This document shows positions 1 to 12,334 of a stretch of DNA of 64,000 nt, piece by piece. How positions within the stretch are numbered: the first letter of the stretch is position 1; the number at the start of each line of letters is the position of its first letter. Both the position numbers and the translations under genes were made by a program. The stretch spans positions 941,423 through 1,005,422 of the forward strand of contig JAJHZJ010000695.1 in assembly GCA_023548195.1 (NCBI GenBank), read 5' to 3'. This DNA is from Bettongia penicillata ogilbyi (Eukaryota; Chordata; Mammalia; Diprotodontia; Potoroidae). The notes beneath the pieces were generated by a model. That model had not been told where the DNA came from. It searched no databases and was given only the letters and a program-made list of their open reading frames with translations.

Positions 1-1875
1 ATTTTTCAAACCTTGTATTTGAAAGATAACTTTTCTATTTAGCTCTGGTCTTTTCATCAGGCATGCTTGAAAGTCTTCTCTTACAATAAATATGCACTTT
101 TTTCCCCTGAAGGATTATACTCAGTTCTACTGGATATGTGATTCTTGGTTTTTACCCTGGCTTCTTTTCCCTCTGGATTATCATGTTCTAAGTCCTGAGA
201 TTCTTTAATGTAGAAATTGTTATGTTATCTTGACTGTGGCCTCATGATATCTGATTTGTTTGGTTTTGTTTTCCTGGATGCTTATAATATTTTCTCCTTG
301 ACCTGGGAGCTCTGAAATTTGGTTCTGATATTCCTGGAAGATTTTATTTTCAAATCTCTTTCAGGAAATATTCAGGTGAATTCTTTCAATTTCTATTTTA
401 CACTCCATTTCTAGAATAGGTAGTTTTCCTTGATATTTTCATTTTTTGATAGAGGCTTTCAGGTAGTCCAATAATTTTTAAATTATCTCTCCTTGATCTG
501 TTTCCCATGTTGTGTTTCTGATGAGATATTTCATATTTTCTTCTATTTTTTCATCCTTTTGATTTTATTTTATTGTTTCTTGATGTCTCATGGACCTCAT
601 TAGCTTCCACTGGTACAATTCTATTTTTTAAGGAATGCTATTTTTTGGTGAGTTTATGTATCTCCTTTCATTTTTGACCAGTTGTACTTTTTATATTCTT
701 TTCGTCAGTGATTTTTTTGTATTTCTTTTTCCCTTTGACCAATTCTGCCTTTCATGGCATTCTTCTCTTCATTGGACTTTAGTATATCTTTATTTGGTCA
801 ATATTGCTTTTTTAAAAGTTCTATTTAGTGGGTTTTTATACTTCAAAAAAAATTTGACTTATTCTATTGTGTTGTTATTTGAAGATTTTTTAAAAGTATT
901 TTGTGCCTCTTTTACTAAACTGTCAATTCTTTTTTTATCACTCTCATTCCTTTTTTTTTTCATTTTTTTCTTCTACCTTTGTTACTTGATTTTTAAAATC
1001 CTTTTGAGCTCTTCCAAGAATTATTTTTGGGCCTGAGACCAATTCATTGATTTCTTTGAGGCTTTTGATGTAGCAGTTTTGACTTTTCTTTCTTTTTCTG
1101 AGTTTATGTTTTTATCTTCCCTGTCACCACAGTAACTTTTCATGGTCAGGATCTTTTTCTCTTGCTTGCTCATTTTTCCAAAATGTTTTTTACTTTTAAA
1201 TTTATGTGAAAGTTGGATAGTTTATGCTCCCAGGCTGGAGGGAACACTGTCCCAAACTTCAGGGTTTTGTTTTTGTTTGTTTGTGCAACTTATCTCAGAG
1301 CTAGTTCTTGGGGTTTGTAAGTTTTCAGTTCTTCCAAGGTAGTAAATACACCTCTAAGAAGAGGTGTATTTAGTACTCTCCTGGACTGTGCTCTGGTCTG
1401 TAAGAAACCACAAGCACTCTTTTTCACCCTGGAACCTGACCCAGGACTTTGATCCAGATCGCATATCGGCAATACAACAGAGTCATGCACCCAGTGCCAA
1501 CAAAGGGACCCATGTAATTTTCTTCTAACCAGTTGTCTGAGTCCCTTATCATCTGTGGACTGAGAGCTCTGAAAGTCACAACTGAAGCCTCTGAACCACT
1601 CACCCCCAAGGCCTGATGAAGATTTGCTGGGGCAAGTTTACCTCTGCTGGTATAACCTAAGCTGAACTGTGTTCCACTCTCACCTTGGTAGGTCAGACCT
1701 TTCCTACCATGTTTTGAGTTGTCCTGGGCTAGAAAATTGTTTTACCCAATCATTTTGTGGGTTCTACCCCTCCGGAATTTGTTTCAAGGCTTTATTTAAT
1801 AAGTTATTTAGAGGCAAATTTGGGAGAGCTCAGTCAAGTCCTTGCCTTTTCTCTGTTATCTTGGCTCCCACAAAA
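1..1875 (-). mobile_element. HAL1/L1-type element, degenerate, cut by window edge
   Basis: Minus-strand relative of the intact element at 17.2-20.2 kb. Degenerate ORF1 runs from about 1173 down to the window edge, and the 5' UTR extends to about 1875, where a GTTATCTTGGCTCCCAC-type 5' terminus matches the end of the young copy. ORF1 carries many stops. Confidence 0.75.
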
Positions 1876-3132
1876 TATTCCTGAAGGGAAAATCATCAGA
1901 CTAGGCTAAATTGCTAAAGGTTAGTTGATTTTGCATGAGATAATATAGTCATGAAGGAATGCAAGATTGGCAGGAACTGAGTTTACCTCATGGAAGACTC
2001 CACATAAGGAAACATGGACTAATATTTTACAAATGTAGAAGTATGTATCTGTCTGTCTTCTAGCAGGAGCTGGTTCTGAGAAGTCCTCACAAATAGACTC
2101 CAGTTAAAAGATGGTATTACTGGATAAATCTACTATTTGATTGCCCTGTTCTGTCCTTCAATTAATTCATCAAGGCACTGACCGCAGACATGCTTCCCTT
2201 CGTGGCATCCTATTCTTAATTATCTCCCAATCTTCTGTCAAGAAACTTCATGAATTCTATGTCCAAGATCTCTTTTGTGGCTTATTTTCCTCTTCTCTGG
2301 GGTAATGGAACTGCACTACCACTCTACAGACAAATATAATAAAGTTAGCCTTGAGTCTTGTGTAAAAAGCCTGAAGAGAAAAGAGATAATACATACAACT
2401 GGGTGGGGGGTGGATTTGAGATATATGACTTCCTAACTGTAGAGTGATCCTGACTAGCAATATCAACCCCGAGCATGTACAGCAAAGTCCAGGGTCCAAG
2501 CTCTCTTTTACCCATTCCAGTCAGTCAGTGCACACCTACAACTCCGTAATTCCTACTTTCCAATCAGCTATGACAACTGACTCCACACCATTGTAGTCTC
2601 AGGACAACTCTATGCCACAGGATAATGTACATGAGGACTGCCCCTACTTGTATCGTCTTATTCACACCATACTTTGATGTCAGGAATTTCACCTCTAGAA
2701 TTCTAGGTCTTTTACTCCGTGACCACTTTCCTTTCTCTTCTACTTTGACCTGTTAGAAGTACTAAATCAGGGAAATCACCCCTTATGTTTATTTACCTTC
2801 AAATATTTGAAGGATTATAATGTAGAACAAATACTGTATTATTTATTATTATTATTATTCCTGACTTCAGAGGGTAGAATTAGGAGATAAGGGTAGACAC
2901 TGAAGAGACAGATTTCATTTTGACATAAGGTAAACTTGTGAGCAATAAGGATCATCTAACTGTGAAAGAGTCTGCTTCAGAAAGCAGGGGCTTCATTGGA
3001 GGGTCCCAAATAGAGGTTGGACAGTCACGTATTCCACATACAATCGAGATCATTTTTGATATGTTGCAATTTGGTCTAGACGACCTCTGAAGTACCTGAA
3101 TATTCTCACAGTTCCTCTACAAATCTGACATC
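1876..3132. other. intergenic, upstream of the olfactory receptor
   Basis: No gene recognised. Apart from a TTA-type run near 2840, no clear repeat was identified. It presumably holds the receptor's non-coding 5' exon and promoter, which I cannot locate. Confidence 0.5.
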
Positions 3133-4080
3133 ATGTCCAGTGCACTGGGTAGCAATTCTAGTTCTTCTAGCTTTCTGTTTACAGGTTTCCCTGGCTTGGA
3201 ATGGGCCCACCATTGGATCTCTATCCCTGTCTTTTCTGTGTATTTGACTGCCATACTGGGCAATGCCACAATCATCCACATTGTCCGCACTGACCCTTCC
3301 CTGCACCAGCCAATGTATTACTTCCTAGCAATGCTGGCAAGTACAGACCTAGGCCTGTGTGTGTCTACCATGCCTACAGTGCTGGGGGTTCTGTGGCTTG
3401 ATTTCTGTAGCATCCACCTCTATGCCTGCGTCCTCCAGCTCTATGTTGTTCATTCCTTCTCTTTCATGGAATCATCCATGCTCTTTGCCATGGCCTATGA
3501 CCGCTTTGTGGCCATCACCAATCCACTGAGGTATCCCACCATGCTCACCACCTCCCGGGTCATGAAGATCACAGTAGTCCTAGGACTCCGGAGCACCATG
3601 CTTATCATACCTCCAGTCTTACGGTTGCTCTGGTTCTCCTACTGCCACCGTAACACCCTCTCCCACTCTTACTGCTTGCATCAGGATATGATCCGCCTTT
3701 CCTGCTCTAATACACAATTCAACAGCTTCTATGCCTTGACAGTCATCTTGCTCTCCATGGGGTCAGACTTCCTCTTCATCCTGCTTTCCTATGTCATGAT
3801 CTTTCACTCTGTTTTGACCATTGCTTCCCATAAGGAGCAGCTTAAGGCTCTTAATACATGTGTGTCCCACATTTTGGCTGTTCTGTGCTTCTATGTCCCA
3901 GTGCTGGGCCTTTCAATTGTGCACAGGTTTGCTAGGCATTCCTCACCCATCATACACATTGTAATGGGCAACGTATACATCCTATTCCCACCTCTGATGA
4001 ATCCTATCATCTACAGCATCAAGACCCAACAGATTCGCAGGGCTATTATCAGGATCATCTCTTTGAGAAAAGTCAGATAA
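3133..4080 (+). CDS. class I olfactory receptor, OR51 group (OR51V1-like)
   Basis: Odorant G-protein-coupled receptor for the cilia of olfactory neurons, in a single coding exon of 315 codons ending in TAA. Visible features: an Asn glycosylation site at N8 (NSS), the TM1 GN pair at residues 43-44, LHQPMYYFLAMLA at 58-69, MAYDRFVAI at the end of TM3 (120-128), the extracellular cysteine pair Cys99/Cys181, SHSYCLHQDMIRL before TM5, KALNTCVSHI at the start of TM6 (238-247) and PPLMNPIIYS in TM7 (286-295). Class I character shows in the long second extracellular loop and SHSYCLHQ. The ending GNVYILFPPLMNPIIYSIKT resembles OR51V1 as I recall it, and that gene lies 3' of HBB in human, which fits the position here. 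The start codon has no competitor within the family length. The subfamily is less certain than the family. Any non-coding 5' exon is not visible. Confidence 0.93.
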   Translation: MSSALGSNSSSSSFLFTGFPGLEWAHHWISIPVFSVYLTAILGNATIIHIVRTDPSLHQPMYYFLAMLASTDLGLCVSTMPTVLGVLWLDFCSIHLYACVLQLYVVHSFSFMESSMLFAMAYDRFVAITNPLRYPTMLTTSRVMKITVVLGLRSTMLIIPPVLRLLWFSYCHRNTLSHSYCLHQDMIRLSCSNTQFNSFYALTVILLSMGSDFLFILLSYVMIFHSVLTIASHKEQLKALNTCVSHILAVLCFYVPVLGLSIVHRFARHSSPIIHIVMGNVYILFPPLMNPIIYSIKTQQIRRAIIRIISLRKVR

Positions 4081-5269
4081 TTATAGTCTCTTCAGCTCAG
4101 AGGATAGAATTCAAAGCAATTACTTGGTGAAGTATAGTAATACAATAACAAAAACTTTTTTTCTGAACCTTGACCTCATTCTTCCATAAATATAGATGTA
4201 TTTGTTGAGAAGAGAGTTAACAGGTACCCTGCATAGCCACAATGAAGTAGTCAGGGCACACAGAGAGAATACATACGTCCTGTACACGTGAATGGATAGA
4301 AAATTCATGTTTCTAACATTGCAGAGCAACTGATCAATGTCTTCTAGTGATTATATTTCATTATGCTCTTCTGATGTGCTCTCCTTGTGTTATTGCTTTC
4401 TGCTGCTCTTATTAAATATCACATTTTGGATATAGTTGCTACTCAGCTATTCTACTATTTTCAGGTTTACCTAACACACCTTCCATCTTGCTTTAAGACT
4501 ATGGAGATTAGTAGTCTTTTCTCTTGCAGGAAAAGCTATTGATGTGTTAATCAGCTCTTTCAACCACTTTCCCTGTTCACTAAGGAGTAATGTGGTTTGT
4601 TTCTTCATTGTTGTTTTAGCATACTTCTGTCCCTCAGGGAAGAATCTCAACTATTTTCTATATGAGCTTTCAGTTTCTGATTGTACCTAAGTTACAGTCT
4701 TTAACTGCATTGTTATCTAGAGCACCACCTACTACTCTCTCCTTCACCCCCTGTGGTGTGCTATGGTTACTAAGCCTCTCCCATTGGGAGGAAGACTATA
4801 TATCTCATTAGTCCCTTCTTGCAGCCAATAGCTAATGACACTTTTCTTCTTGATCAATTTGCTAGAAAAAGTAGCAGGTACCCAGGCTAACATCACATAC
4901 TATTCTTTGAATTCCTTTCTCCTCTGCTGTTTCCATTGACTTCCTCAGTTCAACTCCAGTCTGACTTATTGTTGGAAATTCTTCTTATACTTTATCATAC
5001 ACTTATTATGAGGATCTGGATTAAAATTATAAGGAACTGTTTTTCACCTTACCCATTATATTCCTCTTTTCTATCTAAATGGTAATGCTCATGCAAGTTT
5101 GAGAATACTAAAAAAAAGTGACTTTTATGCTGTTTCCCTCCAGGAAAATATCACAGTCTGGCCTCTCTCCATATTCTCTCTACATAAAACTGTTAAGCAG
5201 TAAAACATTAAATACAATTTCCTGGGTCCCTCCAGTGTAGAAACCCTTTGAAGTTGACTCCTCCTAGTT
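4081..5269. other. intergenic, 3' of the olfactory receptor
   Basis: AT-rich, no gene or clear repeat seen. Confidence 0.5.
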
Positions 5270-5560
5270 CAAGGTATTCAACCAGTTCTAAATCTTATCT
5301 AGCTGTATAATTGTGTGACCCATATTTTTTTTCAATCTTCCCAAAAATATAATGAAAAGCTTTTAAGTGCTTAGTTAAAATGTGGATGTTATATCCACAG
5401 CAATCACCTAATCCATCAATTTAGCAACCTGATTGCTAAGTAATGTTAGTCTAGCATAGCTCTTTATTAAGAAAGACACAGTGACTATTTTTTATCAATA
5501 GATGTTCCCTAACCATTCCTTTATTGATACATTTTAGAATTTTGCCAAAAATCAAAGTCA
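5270..5560 (-). mobile_element. L3/CR1-type fragment
   Basis: Antisense L3-like series (TATTCAACCAGTTCTAAATC, then TATATCCACAGCAATCACC). Highly diverged. Confidence 0.45.
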
Positions 5561-5621
5561 AACTCACTGAGGCAAGGCATATGGATTCTAATTTTGAAAA
5601 TTAGGCAATTTGCCTAGTATC

Positions 5622-5824
5622 ATAGGTGGGAAAGCCGTGGCTTCAAGGTCACATGTAGCCTTCTAGGTCTTTGGGTACAGCCTTTAGAACAAGTCCAAGT
5701 TTTACAGAACAAATCCTTTTCTTAAGGGGATTTATTCTGTGAAGTTTGGACTCAGTTAAAGGGCCACACTTAAGGACCTAAAGGGCCACATGTGGATTTG
5801 AGGCCACAAGTCCCCCACCTCTGG
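5622..5824. mobile_element. hAT-like palindromic MITE, copy 1
   Basis: A non-autonomous element of about 200 bp with long imperfect inverted repeats: GGCTTCAAGGTCACATGTAG at one side answers GGCCACATGTGGATTTGAGG at the other. Flanks GCCTAGTA and GCCTAATT look like an eroded 8-bp target duplication. Similar to 35.54-35.74 kb. Confidence 0.65.
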
Positions 5825-5884
5825 CCTAATTAAATCATTTTTACATCTCCCATTTATAATCATCTTTTAAAAATTTGTGACCTC

Positions 5885-7205
5885 TTTGACCTCCAGAAAA
5901 ATAGCATTCCAAGCCCTGCAGTACCTTCAGGTAGAAGCTGCTCAATCTTATGTCATCCTGATTGTGTTTCCACAATACTCAAATTGCTATTTTTTTTAAC
6001 TGCTTCCAATATTTTCTCCTTGACCAGGGGACTCTGGATTTGGCTATAATAGTCCTAGGAGTTTTCCTTTTGGAATATCTTTGAGGGTATTTGTGTATTC
6101 TTTCAATTTCTATCTTATCTTCTGGTTCTAGAGTATCAGGGTAGTTTCCCTTGTTAATTTCTTGAAAGATGATGTGTTGGCTCTTTTTTTTGATCATGGC
6201 TTTGAAACAGTTCAATAATTTTTAAATTATCTCTCCTGGATCTATTTTCCAAGTCAGATATTTTTTCCAGTGAGATTTACCATACCATCTTTTATTTGTT
6301 CATTCTTTTAGTTCTGCTTTATAATTTATTGATTTCTCATAAAGTCACTAGCTTCCATTTGCTCCATTCTAATTTTTAAGGAATTATTTTCTTCAATGAG
6401 CTTTTGGACTTTCTTTTCTATTTGACCAGTTCTACTTTTTAAGCCCTTCTTCTCCTCATTGGCTTCTTGTACCTCTTTTGCCATTTGGGTTACTCTACTT
6501 TTTAAGGTGTTATTTTCTTCAACATTTCTGAGGGGCTCCTTTAGCAAGCTATGAATTTGTTTTTCATGAATTTCTTGCATCACTCTCATTTCACTTCCCA
6601 GTTTTTCCTCTACTTCTCTTTTTGAGCTCATCCATGGCCTATAAGCAATTCATATTTTTTTTCTTGGAAGCTTTGAATGTAGTAGCTTCGACTTTGTCTT
6701 CTGGTTGTACGTTTTGATCTTCTTTGTCATCAATGTAAGATTCTGCAGTCTGATTTTTTTTATGTTGTTTGCTCATTTTTCCCAGCCAAATACTTGACTT
6801 TCTAACTCTTTGTTAAGGCAGCACTTTGCTTCCTGTATATAGGGTGTCCTGTCCCATATTTCAGGAGTTTTGTGCAATTTTTTTCAGAGATACCTCTAGG
6901 GGACTGTAAATTTTCAGTTCTTCCAAGGTGCTATGACCAAAGTAGAGGTGTTTACTCCTTTCCTGACCTGTGCTCTGATCTGTGAGTAACTACATGCACT
7001 CTTTTTTGCCTTGGAACTGTGGAGAGTCTTCCTTCCCCACTGCCACCACAAATTATGCCACACTGGCACTCCCCCTCACCCCAGGACTGTCATCCAAGAC
7101 TGTGACCCAGATCTGAGCACAGAGAAAGCAAGAGAATTCTGTCCCAGCACCAGCAAAGAGATCACTGCAGTCCCCTCTATCCACTCAATCCCCACTGGAA
7201 TCTCC
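5885..7205 (-). mobile_element. HAL1/L1-type element fragment (ORF1 plus 5' UTR)
   Basis: Degenerate minus-strand ORF1, with readable coiled-coil pieces at 6326-6631 (EKLGSEMRVMQEIHEKQ) and RRM-side pieces at 5979-6215 (IERIHKYPQRYSKRKTPR). It is followed upstream by 5' UTR sequence to about 7205. The 3' part is missing. Confidence 0.75.
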
Positions 7206-7228
7206 ACTGGGAGGAAGTAAGAGACACC

Positions 7229-7238
7229 AGTTAGATCC

Positions 7239-7295
<57 letters not shown>
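7229..7295. repeat. (GA)n microsatellite
   Basis: Uninterrupted GA repeat of about 65 bp next to the 5' side of the HAL1 fragment. Confidence 0.95.
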
Positions 7296-7296
<1 letters not shown>

Positions 7297-7689
7297 AGGC
7301 AGCTAGCTATGAGTGAGAGAAGGATATTTTGCTTGAGGGTGTTCGGTTTTGGGAAGTACTGATAAAGTGTATACACTTCTTGGATATTATGACAGATTTC
7401 TTTGTTGCTGTGATGAATTTGGTTTTCTGGTATTGGGATTTGGCTATTTTGAATAAATATTTTTGTCTGAATAAATGTTTTGGTTCTGTCTTCCATGGGG
7501 AGAGTCTGTTACATTTTGGGATTCAGAACTGTCCTGGTATATTCATAGCCACTATAGGTACTCTGAATAGCGTATTGGCACTATACCCTCACAAGTCTTC
7601 TTCGTTCCCCCTCCTCAGAATGAGAGACAGAGATGGGGGTGGGGGTGGTAACAGATCTCCCCTATCTCTATATTCTGTCTTCAAGGGCT

Positions 7690-7885
7690 TTTAACCTTTT
7701 TGTGTATCATGCACCATTTAGAGATCTGGTGAAATCTGCGAACACTTTCTCAGAATAATGTTTTAAAATGAATAACATAAAATGCATAGGATTGCCAAAA
7801 AAATCAATTTTATTGCAATACAGTTATCAAGATTTTTTAAAATGTGATTCAGGGACCCCAGATTAGGAACCCCTGATCTGTTTTA
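7690..7885. mobile_element. hAT/Charlie-like DNA transposon fragment
   Basis: Termini TTTTAACCTTTTTGTGTATC and GATTAGGAACCCCTG with a TCTCAGAATAATGTTTTAAA interior, which I recall from an old mammalian DNA transposon. The family is not assigned. Confidence 0.5.
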
Positions 7886-9186
7886 CTTTAAGACAATTGT
7901 AATGAGTAGATCAATTCCCCTTGTATTTAGCTGAAATATTTCTCTCTGCTAATTTTGTACTTTTTTTTATTGAACCAGAGAAACAAAGGCTGAGTCCTTT
8001 TGCACAGAAAAGTTGTATCTTTTGAACAATTCTCTTACTCAGTTTAAATAGCTCCAGAGAATTCCATTGAACCTCAGAAGGCTGTCACTGTTCCAACTCT
8101 CTTCGTTGTCCACTCGTGAATATAACTTAATTGGGAGGGGGCACTTAACAGCAAAATCCTGAAATGTTTCTTTTCCATTTCCACTACACAGATTTGTACA
8201 TTGACTCCCAGAAAGCAATCTCCCTCCCTTCAAACATTTACCCCGATTTAAAAAAAAAAAAAGGAAAAAGAAGAAGAAAAACAATAGCAAGTTATTTATT
8301 TTTCAAATTAAACAGAAATCGCCCAAGGAGAAAGTAAACTGGGGAAAGATGCCTGACAGCTAATTATCTTCTGACTTCCATCACCACCAGACTACTGGTG
8401 AAAATGTTGAAGACCTTTCTGATTTCTTTAGTTTCCCTTACAACCAAGCTACTTCATCAGGTTACTGCAGGGATGGCACAACCAGAGGAGTTATATTCAG
8501 TAGGAAAGGAACAAGACTTAACAGAATGAGGGGACAAATTTTCCAAAGCATTTTGTTGGCTCCTCCCTTCATTAATCCATTCAAGCAACCTTTACTAAAT
8601 ATCTCTTACTAGTAAGACATAGTACCATTTCCTTGGGGTATTTAATCAAAATAAGCCTTGGCCCTGCCCTCAAGCATACTGAGGAAATGAATAACAAATA
8701 GGTAAATACAGAAATGAAAATTTGTGGAGGAGTAAAGAAACAGAATAAGAGGATGATGTCCAATTTGAGGTACTCTAATTAATGATAGATTATTTGTTTG
8801 GGATCCCTATTTTGAACCACAGTAATGGAGAGGAGTCTAAATACCTTCCTGTCTCCTGATTCCTTTTCTCTAAGGGAATTCTCCAAGCCTCCCTCCTTAT
8901 CTCCTTTTATCTACAGGTCTTGCATCTCTTAACACTTCTTATCTTGAGACCACCTAGACTCCCTCCAAACTTATAATGATTTAAATAGATAACAGAATCC
9001 GAAGGAGTGCTCAGTGTGTCATAGACTTTCGCTGCATAGCTCACAGCTTTTGTTAAGGTTAAGGCACCATGCTTGGCAGATATTCAGACACTGGAACCTG
9101 TCTACAAATCCTGTTCCCATGGACCACAGACATGGAGTAAATAAGGGTCAGTTGAGGAGGTTTTTCGAGCCTGAGTGCATTTGTGT

Positions 9187-9240
9187 ATATGTGTGTGTGT
9201 GTGTGTGTGTATGTGTGCGTGTATGTGTGTGTATGTGTCT
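9187..9240. repeat. (TG)n microsatellite
   Basis: Imperfect TG repeat at the edge of duplicated block 1. The partner block at 40.3-41.0 kb also ends in a TG repeat (40961-40984). Confidence 0.9.
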
Positions 9241-9409
9241 GTGTACGCAGTCACCAACATCCACATATCTGGAATTTAGTCAATTTGTGTCTCAGTGGGT
9301 CTGCGTGTTTTGTGGTTTATCTAGTGATTCTCAGACTAGTTTGCATATTGGCATATGTATGTCTCTTTGGGTACATATCTTGATTCTGTGGGCACTGGTA
9401 GGGTTAGGG

Positions 9410-9900
9410 GGATGACCAATTAATGACCAATTATGGAGAGATCCAGGATTTTTCCCTGTTCTGTTTTCTTTGAAAAGATAGTACTGACCTCTGCCAAAAA
9501 TTTACCCCACTTAGACCATCTTATCTAAGGTGAATTCCTGCCCCTGGTGTTCCACTCAAGCAAGTTTGAGTGGAGATAGATCTTTTGTCTTTATTGACCA
9601 AGGCTGGGAGTGGTCTGGGTGTAGAAAGTCTCTTTGCCCAAGAGTGACATGATGTCCCTCCTTCAGGCCCTTGTTGGAGTGAGTCCACTTTTCACTGTAA
9701 TATTCATTTACTCATTAATTGTTAACCAATTGGAGTTGATTGCCACCTTCTGGAACACCCACTTTTCCAAGGGCATATAAGCCATGAGCCTGTCACCATG
9801 AGGGTCTTTGTCATATAAGAATGCCACTAACCTCTTTCATTAATGAAATACTAGCATTATTGATTAAAATGATTAATTATTCATGAATTATTTTTTTCAA
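9410..9900 (+). mobile_element. possible solitary LTR
   Basis: A 0.5-kb unit with CCAAT-like and TATA-like (GGGCATATAAGCC, 9773-9785) motifs in promoter-like spacing, and no coding sequence. No paired LTR or internal region is seen, so this is weak. Confidence 0.3.
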
Positions 9901-10219
9901 ACTATTTAAATGTCAAAAGATAGAGTGAATGTGGTTGCATGGGCAGTTCATTCTCTCCTACTCCAACCTCTACTTTAAACCCTGGGTACAGGAACTGTAT
10001 TAAGGTGATAGGTCCCAAGGAGGACAATGTAGGCAATGGGGTTGGGTCAACTTCCTTTTTATTCTTATTGGTCATTTCTGTTCAGCAAAATCTGCTAGAT
10101 TTGAAGGAAGATGTGTCAGATTCATTCTATTTTTAACGGATGAGGGAAAGTAGGTGGAGAGACAATGGGCTTTGGATCAGCTTTATGGGCTAAGGAAGTG
10201 GGATTTGAAGTTGACCTAA

Positions 10220-10790
10220 GACACTCATAAGATTGTAGATCTAGACCTAGAAGGGAACTTAGAAGTCCTCTTGTCCAACTCTCTCATTTTACAGAAGAAG
10301 AAACTGAGATGTAGGAAGGATAAGTGACTTGCCCAAGGTCACTCCAGCACTGTCAGGGGTGGATTTGAATCAAACTTCTCTGACCTTGGACCTTATTTAC
10401 ATTAAATGACCACAAAAGTGAATCAGTATATTTTGGGATTTCAGACAATTCACAAGTGTTGACTAAGGTATAGAATTGAGGAATTTTTTAGAATCTTAAC
10501 TATAACCTCCCCCCAAACCCTGATGCCAGTGAATTTCAATTCTCTTCCAAACATCTTTGGGGCTTATAATAGTTAGTTATGGCCTTTAGCTGGTGTGGTG
10601 AAAAAATATTGCCTATGTAATCATTGAACAAGTTTCAAATCCTGCCTCTGACAATTGTCATATGTTACCTTGACTAAATGGAAAATTTCCTGACCCTCAG
10701 TTCCTTCTTCTGTAAAATGACAAGGTTGGATGTGAAGACCTTTGAGGATCCCTTTTTTTACTCTGAATCTGTGATCATATGATTGTGTTA
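10220..10790. mobile_element. two MIR-type copies, minus (10220-10390) and plus (10575-10790)
   Basis: The first has antisense core GTGACTTGCCCAAGGTCACT. The second has TTCAAATCCTGCCTCTGAC followed by GTTCCTTCTTCTGTAAAATG. Confidence 0.55.
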
Positions 10791-11055
10791 TCCTTCCCCT
10801 CATGCCCAAGCACACATTTTTATTCTATTGGCACTAGGGACCATCTTTCCATGTTTTTCCATCACCCCTCCTCTGCTTTCCTGTTAAAGTATTGAGCATA
10901 AACAATATACTTTCAGAAAGAAAGAGATTTGGAGCAAATCTTCAGGGTTTGGGATTATCAGCAGACTGTGCTTCCCTATCCTTCCTCATTCAGGTAATGA
11001 GTTCCAGGAATTGTTGTTTTCTGAGTCAAAGGTCAATCCAGCAATACTCAGGGTC

Positions 11056-11172
11056 TCAGTGGGACTTGTGGGCCAGAGCAGCAGCCACTCCAACTACAAG
11101 ATTCTGCTGGAGAGGAGTGAACTTACTGCTAAAACATTCAGGTAGGACAATCATCAACACGTTTCCCAGAAG
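11056..11172 (-). pseudogene. isolated beta-like globin exon 3 relic
   Basis: The minus strand reads as globin exon 3: LLGNVLMIVLPECFSSKFTP, then LQQNLVVGVAAALAHKSH and TGA. It is 117 nt, exactly 12 nt (four codons, around EVQA) shorter than a normal 129-nt exon 3, and otherwise open. The AG acceptor is missing (CA in its place). No exon 2 or exon 1 is visible on the 5' side, where an L1 3' fragment and a HAL1-like element occupy 11.27-14.8 kb; these insertions may have separated or replaced the rest. It lies 17.6 kb 3' of HBB in the same orientation, so it looks like a decayed further member of the cluster. Confidence 0.8.
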
Positions 11173-11269
11173 TGGTAAGGCAAACACAGGTACATGGAAG
11201 CCTGTACAAAAGAATTTTACAGTTAGGCTTTGAGGGAAATTGAATTATGTACAACTCTGAGACAATGTA

Positions 11270-12333
11270 AGAATCCCTTTTAAGTTCTTTTTCTTTTTAT
11301 TATTTTTATATTTTCATTATCTTTTTCATTTAATGGTCTTTAACTTTTTGTTCCTATTAAGTGCAAAGATAGTTTTTCACATTCACTTTTATAAGATTTT
11401 GAGTTCCAAATTTTTTTCTCCCTTCCTTCTTCCTCTCCTCCTTACCCCAAAGTGCAAGAAACCTGATATAAGCTATCCATGTACAATCTTATTTTCACAT
11501 TAGGTTCTGAAATCTGGGAAACAATAGATTGTGAAAGAAGAATCAGAATAAAAGAGAAAAACCATAAGAAAGAATGAAATAAACCAAAAAAAAGAAACTA
11601 GTACGCGTCAATCTGCATTCAGACACCATAGTTCTTTCTCTGGATATGGATGGCATTTTCCATCATGAGTCATTTGGAGTTGTATTATATCATTTTATTG
11701 CTGAAGGAAGCTATGTCTATCAGGTTGATCATCTTGAAATTTGGTATGACTGTGTACAATATTCTCCTGATTCTGCTCACTTCAATAGCATCAATTCCTG
11801 TTAAGTCTTTCCAGGTTTTTCTAAAATCTACCTGCTCATCATTTCTTATTGCACAATAGTATTTCCATTACATTCATATACTACAACTTTTTCAGCCATT
11901 CCCCAATTCATGGGCATCTCCTGAATTTCCAATTCTGGGCCACCACAAATTGTTAGAAATATTTTTGCACATGTAGGTCCTTTTCCCTTTTGCAAGATCT
12001 CTTAGGGACTCAGGCCGAGTAGTGGTATTGCTGGGTCAAAGGGGATGTGCAATTATGTAGCCCTTTGGGCATAATTCCAAACTGCTCCAGAGTGGTTGGA
12101 TCAGTTCACATTGTCATCAAAAAAGCATTAGTGTTCCAATTTTTCCACATTGTCTCCAACATTTATCATTTTCCCTTTTTGTCATATTTCATAATCTGAT
12201 ATGTGTGAGCTGGTACCACAGAGTTGTTTCAATTTGTATTTCTATTGTCAACAGTGATTTTGAGCATTTTTTCATATGACTACATACAGCTTTAATTTCT
12301 TCACCTGAAAACTGTCTGTTCATACCTTTTGAC
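11270..12333 (-). mobile_element. L1 3'-end fragment
   Basis: The plus strand carries the typical antisense of an L1 3' region, for example AACTGTCTGTTCATACC near 12310 and a series of CATTCCCCAATTCATGGGC-like motifs near 11.9 kb. It is 5' truncated and contains no open frame. Confidence 0.65.
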
Positions 12334-12334
12334 T

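Noticed and set aside
635..1036. 133-codon plus-strand frame
   Set aside because: Opposite-strand shadow of a degenerate HAL1/L1 ORF1; Phe-Leu-rich and without gene features.
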